Positions 23,317 through 38,107 are shown, counted from the first letter of the stretch. The stretch is DNA of 64,000 nt from Fomes fomentarius (GCA_022606135.1 JABYQN010000002.1:3410001-3474000), one strand, 5' to 3'. Notes: generated by a model from the letters alone, not told the origin. Translations and numbers: made by a program.

Positions 23317-23737
23317 GGATTGGGCTTCTTTTACATGGTATTTATTCCCTTACTTATCTGTTAAATGTTCGAGCTGCACTTGGCTGCCACTGGACCCCTG
23401 CCGGTTGGCCCCACTGTTGATTACCCTCATCACCACACTCGCTCATTCTCCCGCTCCTCCACGCCCCTTCTGGCCTGCTATAGTAAGTGATATATATACT
23501 GGTTCACTACATCCTTGTTTTGGTTCGATTTGCTTGCATTCGCGTCGTCCGATTTCCTTCCATCCTTGCACACCCCGGACGGCAGTAGGCCCATCCCATT
23601 CTCCCTTACATTGTTACATCATATCTTGCATGGTACATGAGATTACAGTCTTACAATACATTTAATGTCGTACACCAACAACAGAAACGTCTGTTCCTGG
23701 TTCCTGGTTCCGGGTCTTGATTCGAGAGTCCCTTCGT
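23317..23737. other. Convergent 3' region, DENN gene and VPS13
   Basis: 420 bp between two stop codons facing each other. AT/pyrimidine mix, no gene-like ORF; it should hold both polyadenylation regions. Confidence 0.5.
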
Positions 23738-26700
23738 CTATGAATCCATTCGTCGTCTAGCATTGAATGCCTTGACTACTGAAGCTACTTGTTGGAAAAA
23801 CCACCCCTGCGAGCTCTTGTCAGGTATGTGGATGAACTTGTCGTGCTGCTTGCCGGTCTTGTGCGCGAATTTGATACCTGTGTCCTCGATGGTGACGCCT
23901 AGCACTTGGGTGAATGGCAACTCCCACTCTAGCCTCAACCTGTTTGACCAGAACGACAGAACTTTGGTTGTTGTGAGGAGCACGACGTTGTCGCCGCCAG
24001 GGAGGTCTAGTATATCATAAACATGAAGATTCCGTTTGGAGTTGCCTATGCTTTACTCACTGAGATGCGCAACGTATGTCTCATTGCGGAATGCGCCGTG
24101 GTCGAGGTCTTTCATCCAATACTGCCCCAATGCTTCTCGCTCGGAGAATGGCTGACGAACATGACAGGTTTGAGTCATGTCTATGGATGAATCATTATAA
24201 AGCTCACCACCAGTACACCGTCGGCGGGTATCAAACGTGGCTATGGGGTACGTTACAGTCAATAGGTGAATTTCCAACGATTGTTGAGGACTCACCAGTC
24301 GGACTCGATCACGTGCAGGGTTGTCGAAGACAGTGGTTGTGTTGCGGATACCTGAACAAAGCGTATAGCATACGCGATAGAAGGCATGTGACAAGACTCT
24401 TACCTTCACCCACATTGGCAGCGAGATCAAAGACTCCGATGACTGGTTTGGTAACCGCGCTGCTATATGGTTAGTGCATATATGCTAGAGAGGGTGTAAG
24501 CAGCACGCACCCGATCAGGCCTTTACCGACGCCTTTGAAGAAACCCTTGGCCCCTTCGGACTCTGCACCTTCGATCGGTTTCATCTGGACAGACGTGAAC
24601 AAGGAGTGACTTGTTTTGATTGCCAGCGGTACTTACGACAACGCCTTCCATACCGCTGACTACGCTGCTCGCGAAGGCCTCAGCGCCGGCCGCGACACCA
24701 TAGCTGGTCATGTCAGTTGGCAAAAGATGAAACCTGCAAGGGCACGCCCACGTACATAGCATGTCTGGGACGATTGCGTCTCTGATTCATCCTCCGGCGC
24801 AGCTGGTAGTCAGAGTCGAAGGTAGTGGCAGACAATCCTGTCATTGATCTGGATCAGTAGATTGACTATAGTAGAAATAGAGGGACAACCTTTTCCGACA
24901 CTGCTTGTGAACTTCGTGAAACTGTCAGAGACCCCGAAGACGGTCTTCTTGACGAAGCTTGCAGCACCCTGCGACATCGTGAGTATCAACCAACCCTCCG
25001 ATCAATCGCACACCCGTACCTTGGCAATTCCGATCCCAATGTCCTTATTGCCGTGCACGATCACGCCATTGAATGGTTCGTAGAAGAAGTCTGCGACACC
25101 GGAGCTGACATTGGTGAAGAGGCCGACGGGGTTACCAATGAAGTCTGCTGAGCCCAAGATCCGATAGAGTTGACGAAGAACCTCCTGTCTGTAGTGATGC
25201 GTGATCCGCTCCTGGAGATCTGGTAGAGTCAAACGCATGTCCTTGATTGCTAGGGCGTTCATCTCCAGAGGCGCGTCGTTGACATTGCCGACCGCCATGG
25301 TGATGGCATTGAGCACCACAGCGAAAGGATTTCTGAGGCTCAGTCTGAATGAAATATGAGATCTTGCCATTGATTTATGTGATTAGAACGGACTTGTCTT
25401 CTCCACTGACTCGTTCTGTGCGCATAAATGATATGGACAACTTGATGGGCTGCAATTCAAGGACCTCGAAGTATAGATCTTGACCTCGTGCGACAGCCTG
25501 CGGTTCAGGAATATCTTCGGGAATCTGGATTAGGATGCTAGAGCATGATGAGCACTGCTCATAGACGTGAGGAGTGACACTAATCTTACTCTTCTTGAGC
25601 GACGTCCCATGATGCTCCTTTGATTTTCGTCAAGTCATAGACCGAGAAAAGGAAGTCTTCGTCCGCTTCCACTGTCAACGCCTGGAGGAGGATCGAGCAG
25701 TACTTAACGAAGAATACGCCGTGTTCTGGGTGGTTTGTATGAGACCACGTATCATTGCCAAGGCTGAGCCAACCTACCTTCATCGTTCAACCATATAATG
25801 GAAGCCTGAACGGTAGGCAGGGCAGCAACACTCTTCGATTCTTGCGATATCGGGGTAGGCTGAAGGACGACCGGGAAGAGGGCGTCATGGAGCTGGTTGT
25901 CGATTTGCAGGCTTCCGCAAGACGCCGTGACCGATTGTGCCACCGGATTGTTCGCATACTCGAACTTCAGCGTGTTGAGAGACAGGTAGACAACTTCCAA
26001 CATCCGCTTGTTCACGAGAGATACCCCTATCCCATGAAGGTCCAACACAACTGTCAGCACCGGGGATACAGTTTCCTGGACCGCTTCGAAACCGTCCTGA
26101 CTACTATTCAGCGAGTCGGACCGAGTAAGCGAAGTGTTAGTGTTGCGCCGTTTGGGCTTGTACAGACTATACTCTGCGTCGTAATTGCTGATGCGCAGAA
26201 CCTGTTTTGGACCATCAGCGCGGACATCTAATGACACAACTCGTGTGCCACGTTCGCTCTGCACACAAGTCGTTAGTATTGAAGAGAAGTACGAATTCAC
26301 TCCACTACCCACAGCGAACTTGAATGGAACTAGGTCTCCAATCTCCATGATGTCCACTTCCCGACGTGATGAACCAAATTGCAGCACGATCCTCTTGTCC
26401 CTTGCCGCGGGCGCATCCCATGCGTAATCGACACTAGACTTCTGCGAAACTGAGTATGCAGGGGTGGGTTTTACACTCGGTCCGGCGTTGACACGATTTT
26501 GATCCTGTATAGCAGGATGAGTGACATGTTATGGGCGTGCATACAGTACTTACGGTCTGGGAAAATCTGAAGCTATAGTCGCTGTCGTTTTCAATTTTGA
26601 AAGGCCAGCCTTCGATTGCTTCGGCCAGGAACACATGAATAGTCGGCCCGTCGATCTTCACGTCCGCTCTCATGAGTCGGATCTGTTGGCCGTTTTCCGA

Positions 26701-29700
26701 TGTAGGAAGGCGGAAATGAACGGCACCGATGTCCTCAAAGTTGATGGGCGCAGACCTAGTGGAGTATGTCAATGCATCAAGCTCTGTGAAACACCAATGG
26801 TCACATACCATTGTGCATTCAAGCCAGGAACCGCGATGGTTAGAAGTTTCTCGTCGCCAACACGTAGGAAATGGAGAGGTACACGCTCTGCGGGTTCAAT
26901 ACTAGAACGGCCCCTGGGCGCTACACCATGCTCTCGGAAAGCCAATGGTTGAGATGAGTTATTCTTGATGAGGAAGCGTGGGGCTAGCGTGATGACTTTC
27001 GTCAGCTTGTACTTGCCCAGACCTTCTGTCCACGACAGGCCAACATGTATCTCCTCAGATCTCTGGGTCTGGTGCTGCATCACAAGTCGTGTCTCAGCGG
27101 TCGGTGCATCAAAGCTGACACCCTAGGAATTGGTACGTAGCTCTCAGTACAGCCCTGACCTCAAGTTTTACTAAGCATACCTGCGACCACGAGGATTCCC
27201 CGATTTTGAAGGCGAAGTCCTTGTTGTCGTTGGGATGAGACAACACTGTTGAAACAACTTCAACGTACGGATATCAGAAAAGGACGACCTGACTTACTGA
27301 ATGGCGTGTGTTTCGCGAGAATATCTGATACACATCAGAAAAAGGGAAAGGGACTCGCGAAATCACACCTCGACATACCTGGTCTTGTCTCACCAGCGGC
27401 TTCGGCAGGTGTGCCGACTCGAGCCTTTGCTGGACGCACAGCGAAAGGCAATCCTGTCTTGTTGATCACGATGTAAGGCGTGTAGATTTGAACCTTGAAG
27501 GAGCCACCGGCATCCGGATAATGCCTAAAATGCATGGCTAGTGAGCAAGCTAACTGTGTAGTCCTGTGGGACGCCACACATACACATAATTCAATCTCAA
27601 ATCCAGTTTTCGACCATTGGCATCCCTCAAAACTACCTTGGTCTCGACATCGAAGTCAGAATTGCCGTCCGTGTTGATGATGGCAAAGTCACTAGGCTTG
27701 AAGACTGTATCGTCATGAGTATTCTGTCGACAACTTGAAATATAACCTGACCTGTATCCTGGACATGAATATTCAACAAGATCATGTGTCCCAGCTCTAC
27801 GGAATGCACAGGCATGACTCCTCCCTGCCGCAAGTAGCTCCTCCAGTTCTGATCGGTATCCTTGTCGTAGATGCGATACTCGAGATTGTACGGTAGCAAA
27901 TTCTCCAATTCGACCGGCGCACGCAATTTCAGCGATATTCTCGGTAGTTTCCTGTGTGGCGTGTCAACGTGTGCTACACAACAATGATAGTTTGAGACCA
28001 GTGTACCTGGAAGCGACGTCGTTTGCGTCAGCCTCTGCCCATGCCTGGAAGCGGAACGCGGCTTCAGTTTGGTCATTGTGAGGGCATCTCAAAGTGAATC
28101 CTCGTTTAGCAATGAGGTCTTCCCATCTGACCGCCGGGGACCACTTGTACCCGAAGCCCTCTATGAAGTGTGGTGATGATATCAATGCAAAGTGCATAAG
28201 TGTAAGTAGACATAGATACCGACGATCTGGTTGCACTCTCACTCGACATTGGTTCACAGCGTCGAGAGGAAGGGCGTAATCTCGCCCCGGGACTGCATGT
28301 CATAGTTAGTGCGTTATCCTATAAATCAGGGCATGGATGTGACCAACCAATCTTCTCGACAGCGTAGACAGGCTGCCCTGTCTCGTCAACGAGAGTGAGC
28401 TCAAGTGGGTACAAGGTGAGGTTCTCGATCTTGTAGGTAGACCTCAAGACCACTAGCTTGATGTTCCCTTGAACCTTCACTTCGCACACGAGGCGGTGTG
28501 CGTATTTTTCGGTTCGCGGTCGAAGAGAGAACGTGTACTCTCCTTCCCTGTCGACTGGCACGCTGCGAAGATGCTCCCACTGTTTACCAACAATCTGTAC
28601 GCCGATGCTGTTGCGTCCGCTCGATGACACATGCTTATGGTGTTGTGAATGTATCAGCCTACACTGCAAAAGTGCGGGGAGATGTATATTGTAGACTGAC
28701 CTCTCGCATCGTCCTCCAGTCATCGAAGCGCCAATCGATGGTCTTCCCGTTTGCGATTTGCTTGGAGTTGGTCTCTCTGGTATTCCCCTGCCCTTCAGTG
28801 TCGGACCAGATGAAGAGAGGATAGCCCGTCCTATTCCAGATTCGGTATGGGGCATAACTACCACGAGCCTTCTGGAGCATGTGCTCTCCTTCTGCTCCAA
28901 GCATTGACATGGTTGCGAGCGTAAGCTCTACGAATGACATGGTAACATTGACATCCAGTCGTTGGTTCGAGTTCACGGACATCTTCAAGCCACCAGCAGA
29001 TTCTTTCGCAATCTGTCTCGAGTCAGAGAAGATCTGAAGCCATCCAAAATGTGGCTTACTGAAGCAGTGAAGGTCCATGGATCGATGACTGAACATCTCA
29101 TTCAGTAACTGTACCAGTCAATGCCAACATGGAAGTACTTACGAGGCTCCCAGTGAGAGTTGGTGAGGTTCCAGTAACTGATGTGAACCGATAAAGTCGA
29201 CGTTGCTTGCAGCTATTCAGGGGTCAGGATTATCTACGGACTTGCATAATTTGACGGTGACGAACCTCTCCAGACCAATCTTTAGCGCCAAGAATGAAAG
29301 GCTTGACTCGCAGGTGCAAAAGAGGCTGTTCGTGGAGATCGCCGATCAAGACGAGGCGGAACCCCTCGATTGAGCCTCTGAACTAGATGAAGCAGTAAGT
29401 ACGGGATCACAAAGATAAAGTAAGTCCAGCTACCTGCTCCTTGTTCATTGCGACGCGAGCGCTCCCAATAGGTTGTGGACGGGACGTCGTCGGCCGAGAC
29501 ACCTTTCGAGACTGCAGCATGGGTCGACTGAGCGCCTTTTCCGAGACCAATTTGTCCTGTTCAGATGGCTGAGTGGACTTCCCATAGAGCTCAATCGCCT
29601 TGTTGACGATCGTCATGATGAGCATGATGTCGCGGTATGACGCGCGGAAGACGATAGGCAGGGCCGAGACTTCAATGCTAGTCGACTGATGTGACTCGGA

Positions 29701-32700
29701 GGTGCGACTGTCGAGGGTGAATGTGAGGTCAAGGTCGTCGAGGAAGCGAACACTCTCCATGGGCTTGCCCATGCGTGTTAGGGACATGCCGACGTTGTTC
29801 ACGCTCACAGCAAATACGCCCTGCCGGAAGTTGTCAGTAGATGTGCGAAGCTGAGGTGATCATTGTTGTAAGTACCTGCTGGGAGACGAGCAGTTGCTTT
29901 ACCGACAAGCGGATCGCTTGCGTGTCGGGACTAGTGTCGTCTTCGAGAATACTGACGGATACATCGTGCAAGTCGAAACGGAAATCGAAGGAGCCGCCCG
30001 AATTCGATGTTTGGGATTTTTTAGTCACCGCAGCTTCGGCCACTTCTTCGTCCTGAGCCTGGGCAGAGAACGCGCTTGTGAAGAAGTCCAGCAAGGCAAA
30101 GACGGGATCCACAGTGAAGATGATCTCTGGAGAATCAACAGAGAGGACAGCAAGACTCTGGCTATTCTGGCCGCCGGACATAGTGAAGAGGAGCATGACC
30201 TGATTCCGCTCGTGCTGTGCAGCAGGCATTATCTCGCGGAAACGTGAGCTACCCGGACGTGTATTGTTCATTGTCATGGACTTGAGGATGATCTGAGCCT
30301 CAAGGGCGCCATCGGACAGCATCTTGAGTCTGAGGCTGTTGTCAATCAGGGCAAACCTCGCGATGCCGTGCTCCTTGACATTGGCGGAGGTGGTGGCTTG
30401 AGCGTCGTACAAATGGAGTCTCACGGCACTGATCGTCACGACAAGGTCTATCGTCGTCCAGGGGCGGGTTTCACCGGGGTGACCTGATAACTCGGGCCGA
30501 AGATCAACTGTCGAGGTCACCTCAGTCATAGCACTTTTCGCGCCATCGTTGTGAATAGATGGGACAGTGGAGAGAAGCTTGGGAGATTGTAAGTCAGTGT
30601 CTGGTACGTCTGCAAAAACCTTGGGAATAGACTGCAGGAGCGCTATAACGAGACAGTACTGCGTTTGTGTTAGGTGGAGTCGAACGTCGGAAATCTTGAC
30701 AGTAACCTGCGATACACGGTGTAGAGATAGTGAGCTGGACGAGGACGGACGAGATTGGAGGTCAACGCGTGTTACCTGAGTAGCTGGATAGTCGACGTCT
30801 TTGGATCTGTCGATATCTCCCTTCTGCGTTATCTCTGCATTGATATCAATGTCGTCGACCATCTTCAGCTCCGCAGGCTCCTCCCCAATATACAACCGCG
30901 ACGCAAGTTGAATGCCGTGAAGACCAGCTATGATACGGTTGTCGTCGTCTTCGTACGCATTGTGAGCGCTAAACGCGCCGAGGCGGAGAGTTAGAACATC
31001 GAGAGAGTGCTGAGCATCGGAGGGGAACACGACGATGGGCGTGCTGATAGAGACGTCGAACTTCATGCGCTCGATCCCTGAAGCGCGCTGCACAGCCACC
31101 TCGGTAGCAGCGTCATACAAGCCCTTGAGCTTTGCGAGTTTCATGAGGAACTGATACGCATCGTGCAGAGCGTGCTCCAGGTAATAAACCTTTAGCGAGC
31201 CCGTTTGAAGCGAGATGGATGACTTGACGCCAGTGTAAGTCTCGTGATCGGCTGGGTCGTATGTCTGATACGTGAAGTCTGCGAAGTTGTCGCCCTCAAT
31301 GGATAGGATCTGCTTGAAGTCGGGCGACGCCGTCTCAATGGCGGAGTCGTCATTCAGCGCGAGACTTCCAAGACGGCAATTGATCCGCATTGTGTTCGCG
31401 CGAAGTAGAATTGCGACATAGGCCGTCGAAAGGGACAGTGTTGCGATTCGCACATCGTCGTTGATGAGGATAACTGCAGATCGGTCAGTGGGATGTTCAT
31501 AAGCAGCGCTATCATACCACGCATACCCTGAATGCTTGCCAAAGTCAGGAGGACCCTGATTTTCTCCGGAGACCCACCGGCATTGACGACCATTTCAGGC
31601 GTCCCGTTCTCAGCCTCGGGTATGCCCGGAGCAGGTGCAGCCGCAGCCTTACCACTATTCTGTGGGACGAAAGTGGTCATAATGAAGTCGTACAACGTGA
31701 CGACAGGCTCCGGGGCAGCCCGGAACAAGAAAGTCGAGATCTTCACGTCCACGTTTTGGTCAATACCTTCATAGACCTGGTGGTACTCGGGCGAGGCCTG
31801 CTGCACGCGAGTGTACTTGACAATAAGCAGATCCTCCGTGGACGGCCCAGCCGCAGACGAGATGAATTCGAGTGGCTCCTTGCCCACTTGGTTGACGTGC
31901 ATGGACAGCGACCTATAATTATCAAGCTATTTAGTTCATGGCCGGCGTTCCCGCACTTCTAGCGCAATTACCTGAGGTTCACGCCGACCTTCATGACGAA
32001 CTTCTCCATCGCATATTCCAGGCCAAAGCCCTGGAAAGCGACGTCGCCTAACGGCTTCTCCGTGCCGTCCTGCGTAGACTTGTACAGCGACGCTCGGAGC
32101 GTGTCCACTTTGAAATCAATCTCGACCACATGCTGGTGAAGTGCAGGGTCCTGTATCCGACATTAATTACGTCCCACGCGACAGTTCTGTAGAGTTGAAT
32201 CTCACTTACATTGGTAGTTCCCGTGTCAGCTTCGAAAAACTCGTCATCCCCTTCGCCCAGTTCCGGATGCTCGGCCGGAGCCTGAGACGACACGACAGTC
32301 TGACTCTGGCTCTGATCGTCTTCATCATCCGTCTCAATAGCATACTCGTCCGCGGCCGCACCGAAGAAGCCGGAGGGGATCTTGAAAGCTCCAGACGCAT
32401 GCCGTTGACTTGTTGACGGTATTTGGGCGGAATATGCTCGGGCATCCGTCTCATCGTCAAAATGCGGTATCGCGACGTCGATAAGACGCATGAGCGCCTT
32501 GTATCTCGTATCCGACATATTCACCTGTAACGTCGGAAGGTGTCCGGAAATCTTGAATCGGGCTAGACTATATGCGGTCGGGACGATGGAGTTCTGGACC
32601 TGAAGGTCGATATTCGTGCGCTCAAGGAGATGCATATTGTCGCGCTCGTTGGAGCGAAGCGCCTTGAGACACGATTCGAGGTCATCACCGATGAGGAACT

Positions 32701-35672
32701 GTTTGTGTTGAGAAAAACAAAAGATGATTGATGAAGCAAGAAACATGGGAGCTCCTTGTCAGCGTACCTGCGCTGCTTGCAGCCTGACGGTCAGACGATC
32801 GTACATCATCGACTCAAGGCGCTTGTAGTCAGCTTCTGTGTACTGCTTGTTCCGCTTCGAGTGGATTTCCTGGATAGCCTCCTTGCTCGCAAGCTCGCTG
32901 ATGATGGAAATATGACCGGCATCCACGACTAAGTGCTTGCCCTTCGTCGAGGTCACGCTGTACGATGCACGTCATAGGTCATCATATATCGGCTTCAACA
33001 TTTGGGGTGAAGAAGCTTAACTTACTCTTCCGGAACGATGATGATGGGTGCGTTGAGGTCCATCTGGACGTCAACAGTCTTGTGCGTCTGCAAGGCATAC
33101 TCGAGGCCGATTCTAGTCTCCTTCTGCAGGCTTTCCAGCGTTTGAGTAGCTGCATCCTACGCCACACACAGTTAGGAGTATGTCACATGTGACGCCCATA
33201 CGTACATACCAGCAGAGCTTCCACAGAATCCAGCTGACTGGCCGGGGGCTTCAAGAACCTGTACACTGCTTCAACGTACCCCCGGTGATACACAATCTCC
33301 ATGTACCGCATGCGTACGGTGAGCGCACTGTCAGCCCGACCATCAAGCGGGTTGCGCTCGAACTTCAAGAAGAAGAATGGATCAGGCAAACCAGGGAGCG
33401 CGTCTTTGTCATGTTCAGGCAAAGTGTGTATGATCTCGCTCTGACTGCGCTTTTCCTGCACATGTACAATGAGTGGATACGCCGTGTTCGCCGTCGTGCC
33501 GTCGCGCACGGCAAAGCCACCAAGCGAAAGCGACGTCTCAAAGTTGTCCTGGCGCTGCAGGAACGTCGCTTGGAAGATGTCGAACACGACTGAGATGATC
33601 TCAGTGTCTTTCCCATGAGGATCAGTCTTCAGCGCGAATGACCCGCGATTGAGCTGCGCCTTCACGCGGACCTTCAGGGCATCACGAGGAGTATCGAGAG
33701 ACTCAGCCAGCGCTGCCTTCTCGTCATAATCCAGAGCCTCGTAAAGCTGGCGACGTTGCTCATCGGTCATCTCGCCGGTGAACGCGGCCTCGTCGGGGTT
33801 GGGACTGGACTGGCTGGCGGATGACGAGCTCCATAACCATGAAGACCACGAGGTCTGCTTCTGCGGCTGCTGTTGCTTACGCTCTTGATCGAGCTTCCTG
33901 CGCGTGGCCATGTCCTTGCGGAGCTGCGATCGCGCAATCGACCGGTAGAAGCGAAGGTCTTCGTATGAAAGCTTTCTCTCCATGGCCTCGAGCATGCCGA
34001 CGTCCTATTCTTGGATTAGCAAAGTGACCAGTAATAGCTTATGAAGACTTACGGCAGGAATCAGGGACCCCAGCTGCTTCCTCTTGAACAAATCGACATA
34101 ACGGTGACGATCGTCCCGCCTCTCCGCAAAGTACGCCCACGTCCATTTTTGTTTGCGTTCACGAACCTCATCAAGAACGGCCGTGGTGGCGAAGCGCAGC
34201 AGTGCCTTGGACCGGTTCTCTTGCATCTCTTCCACCGCAGGGCGGTATTTTTGGTACTGTGCGAAGCATGAGCGAGCACCATCATACGGGTATAAGTTAA
34301 AAATTTACCTGATGCTGGCGGATATAGAAGTGATACATGTCAATGAGCGAAATTGCATCGCGATATTGATGCTCGTCAAGAAGGACGCCGATCTCGTCAA
34401 AGGAGAGCTGTACGTCAAACCGCGGCGTTTCCTTGTCCAACTTGTGGTTCATTTTGATCTGCGCGAATTCACGGTAAGCAGACATTCATCCAGTTCCACA
34501 TGGTCGTGCTACCTTTCCTTCGCCCGACACTGGTTTCAGGATGAACTGGTGCGGCGCGATGCGGCGGCCTTTCGAGATCTAGACAAAAGGTTGTCGGCTA
34601 AATTCAAACTTTACCGGGGAGGCATACTGACGAGGGCTGTGAACTTCTCGACAAAATCTCGGTACGAAAGGCCGGCGAGGCTCTGACAGTCTGTATCAAA
34701 ATAGACCGCGAGTGATTCCAAACGCGCGAGCTGCACGACATGCATCAACTATACATATCTATCACGTTCAATGAAACCTTACCTTGTGAACGGCTCCTGC
34801 TTTGCTATCGACGAAAGCCGGTTGCCATTTTTCGTTCACTGAAACGGCAGTGAAGCTAGCCAAGGTGACGCCAACGGCGAAGGGATGCTGCAGGATGTGA
34901 TTAATGAAGGGACTGAGTGGGAGCTATGTCTATGATGATGGACTTACGCCAGGGACGCTGAGTTTATCCTCATAGCGTATGTGAATGTTCCTCACGGTGA
35001 CCTGGAGGTTGTTCAGAATCTTGGTCACGAGCGAAGCGATCAGCCCTTGTGACTGAGGATTATCTGAGAAGACTTTAGAATTGGTATAAAACATCCTGCA
35101 GGGGTGCTGTTCAAACCTTGCGAGACGGACTGCGCTCGGACATTGAGAAGCTCCGCGTTCTCCAGTCGTTCAAACTTGGCAGCTTGAGCACGACGCTCCT
35201 CCTCTTCGGGATCATAGCTAGATTGAGAAGAGGGGACAACAAGTAGATACACATCTTCGATTAAGACCTCTACGGGCTGATTTCCCAGGTTCATCCAATG
35301 CAGCGAGAGGGAAAGTTTGCCCAGATGGCCTAGGGTATCATGTCTAGCAACGTGGCACGAGGATTATGCCGAGAGCTCACCGTCTATGACGTCGACCGGC
35401 AGCCTGAACTTGTCCAATGCGCCCTTCTTCAAGCGAAGCTTGGTCAAGGTGACTTGTCCTAAAACCGCGTTACAAACGCGTTCCAAGGACCTTGAATAGA
35501 TGCGAACCTTGTCCGATACCATAGTTGAGCTGATTCATGTCGAGATTCTCGACATATGGGGCGAGGACGCGGTTGAACAGCTGAGTACGGTCGGTTACTG
35601 GGCAGGCAGTGATAGAAGCAGAGTACGCACGATGTTCAAGACCTCCTTCGCCGGATCCGACCACCACACCAT
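23738..35672 (-). CDS. VPS13: VPS13 bridge-type lipid transfer protein
   Basis: Very large protein, over 3000 residues, spanning about 11.9 kb with many short introns; it forms a hydrophobic channel that moves phospholipids between organelles at contact sites. The start at 35672 gives MVWWSDPAKEVLNI, joined to LFNRVLAPYVENLDMNQLNY, then the chorein N motif LRLKKGALDKFRLPVDV and NQPVEVLIEDVYLLV. The central exons (about 26.4-34 kb) contain the repeating beta-rich segments of the channel, followed by the VAB/SHR-type region (about 26.4-29.1 kb). The C-terminal ATG2-like helices are clear at about 25.0-25.3 kb: SADFIGNPVGLFTNVSSGVA. GIRNTTTVFD follows near 24.3 kb, and the end is a PH-like domain (WELPFTQVLGVTIEDTG). 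The exon list is not resolved here; no break was noticed. Confidence 0.93.
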
Positions 35673-36329
35673 GGCGGAGTAATAGTCCTACACGCAGCGT
35701 GGCTGTGTTGACAGTTTGGAGACAAGGAGAGAGAGGTCCGAGTGTTCAGTGAGATGAGAGACAAGGGAGTGAATGGAATGCTCTGCGGTCTGTGATTCAA
35801 GTTGGTCGCGTACGTCATGCCCCGCGACAGGCGCCCGCGATCAAGCGCGCGAGGTACAGACACCTGACAGTGAGAGAGGCGGAACCGGACCGCGCGCGAG
35901 GTTCAAGTTGGTAGCGAGGATCAGTGTAGGCTCTGACTAGGACGTCCAAGGGCTGCGAGGCCGACGAAGAATAGCACGTCGTCGGGCTCGAGCACCGGGC
36001 TAGCTCCGTCCAGCTTGGCTGCTGGGGTCCTCGTGACGGCAGTGATGTGCCGTGGCTGACGCTCCTGGACGCGCTGCAGTGTATTTCTGCGACCGAGAAA
36101 CATGAGCCGGACCACCGATCACCTCCGTCCCCATTCCTTACCCCCGGTATCCCCCGTAGACCTGCAACGAGGAATACATACTTTACACCTCTACTTCTAC
36201 CCAGGCCTTTGCATGTTTCCCCTCCTTCCCCACCCCCACCTCCACTCCCGCTCTCTGATCAGCTCTGAACGTTGAACGCGTCCCGTCCACCCCGCATCCC
36301 ACTCCCCTCGCCCCCTTCTTTGGCCCATC
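35673..36329. promoter_or_regulatory. Shared divergent upstream region, VPS13 and small gene
   Basis: About 660 bp separating divergent start codons. The side toward 36330 has a CT-rich tract (about 36180-36320), a usual basidiomycete promoter mark. No TATA or gene-like ORF of weight seen. Confidence 0.5.
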
Positions 36330-37087
36330 ATGATGTCCGTCATGCCCTCCGCTGTCCACCTTCCGGTGCATCTGGACACAGTCCGCCCCAAGGACGTGGA
36401 ATTCAATGAAGTACGCTTTCGATGTTATCTACTACGCCGTGATCCGATGCTCACACATGCCCGCACGCAGCTGGGCAACTTGGATGAGGCGGTGGAACCC
36501 TTCGCTCAGTGTGTCATTCCTTTCACTGCATTGGCTAGTGCACGCTGACCTGCGTCATTTCAGACTGATCAAGAAAACCACACATTCTGTCAGACTCCAT
36601 TGCACGATCCCCACCGGCTGCCCTTCTTCCACCACATGTATGTCCTTCTCGGTCACACGACACGCGTTCGCTCACTAGCTTCTCTACCTGTCCAGGCGCA
36701 GACCTTCACGACCTTCACGACTTGCGTACCCGCTCGCTCCTGTTCGTGCACAACCTCGTGGAATCACTTCGTGCGTCTGGTGTGAGTATTATCCGCGTTT
36801 CTTCCACAAAACTACTTGCCGAGCGCATCATTCAGGTGCCGGCATCGTACAAGCTCCAGCCGGCCAACTGTCCGATGTGCCTCGTTTGCGCTTTGCCCTC
36901 CGGTCTAGATGCGTCGAAAATCAGGACTGCTGCCTTCGCAGCTGTGCAGAATGCCAAGCTCGATCTCAAGTACGTTACGAACAACGCCACTCCTTCCCAA
37001 TCGGAGCCTGACTTACCTTTTCTGTATCACAGAGAGAAAGTATTGCTCGCTGATCTCGAGGACGGCTTCGCTCTTGTCATTACATGA
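36330..37087 (+). CDS. Small six-exon conserved-looking protein, function unknown
   Basis: Six exons join with consistent phase: 36330-36410, 36471-36508, 36564-36637, 36696-36781, 36836-36969, 37033-37087; 155 residues. Every intron has GT-AG ends and is 53-63 nt. Segments seen: LDTVRPKDVEFNE, LGNLDEAVEPFAQLIKKT, a 9-bp tandem repeat giving DLHDLHDL, helix RTRSLLFVHNLVESLRASG, NCPMCLVCALPSGLD with three close cysteines, and acidic C-terminal LLADLEDGFALVIT. No signal peptide or membrane helix. Consistent phasing over five introns argues that the gene is real. I recognise no family; the Cys-Pro-x-Cys could bind metal or be redox-active, which is guesswork. Confidence 0.6.
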
Positions 37088-38107
37088 TCTCTATTATCTC
37101 TAACACATCGTCGCATCCTCATGCATCATGGTTCATCGGCTATAATCATCGTCAACATGTATCTATTATCACGGTTACCTCTGGATTGTCTCGTCAATGC
37201 TAGTATTTGCTTCATGTCTGTGGCTACTCCTTTATGCACGTCTTCACAAGAACCCCCCTGTGCTGGCCTAGAGCTGCGTCATGGTACCGTCTGCTGACCT
37301 CGCTGCTGACCTCCTGGTGACCCTCCCAGTGACCCTCTGTGGCGCATGCGCTACACACATCAGTTTCCTCAGGCGGGCATTGTCATGAGGCCTTGGGATG
37401 CCTCGTTGATGACATCTCATAGGGTTTTCAGCTTACTGGTAATCCGCTTTCCATAGCTAGGTGAGCGCATAAGTATTTAGAGGTATTATTATGTCAGACT
37501 AATGAGATGTCAGACTAATGAGCAATGGCAATATGGACGCATGCCATCGGGATTTCGGGATGCATGTGGAGCTCCCTCTCCCCGTCAGCCCGATTGTCGT
37601 GCAGGTCCGATTCCATATGATTCCGACCTCTTGAGGCGGTGCCTGCATGCACCTGCAGGTCCTACAACATATCATCCAGTTCGAGTGATATGCCTATAGA
37701 TAGCCAGATACTGTTGATCCAGCGTACTATCATGTAAAACATCAGTGCACATGTTTATAGTGAGTGATACGAGAAGACGATCAGAATTCGCTTTCCTGAG
37801 TGCATGTGCGCTACAAGCCGCTAAGTAGATGGTAATGTGGATATGTACTCTATGGGTAAGTCCGGAAACACTGGTGCTGATGGCATGGTGCGTCGGGACC
37901 GGCGGGCGGGACTTTGAGAGGCGGCCCCTAGGCAGGCTTGAGTATTTATATACTCATACTTATTACTCACCGGGGGCGCGCGGCGTTCAACCGGCCGGTT
38001 CTCTTACACATCCGGCGCGTGCCGAGGGTCAAAAAGCACGCGCGTGACGAGAATCAAAAGTTGCCCGACAGCGTCCAGCACCTCTCTCGACCACGTCCAA
38101 CGTCTTC
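37088..38107. other. Intergenic with ELO promoter
   Basis: 1 kb. AT-rich first half with no gene. A TATA-like TATTTATATA lies at 37943-37952, about 155 bp before the ELO ATG, followed by a GC-rich block at 37970-38050. No ORF with protein-like character. Confidence 0.5.
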
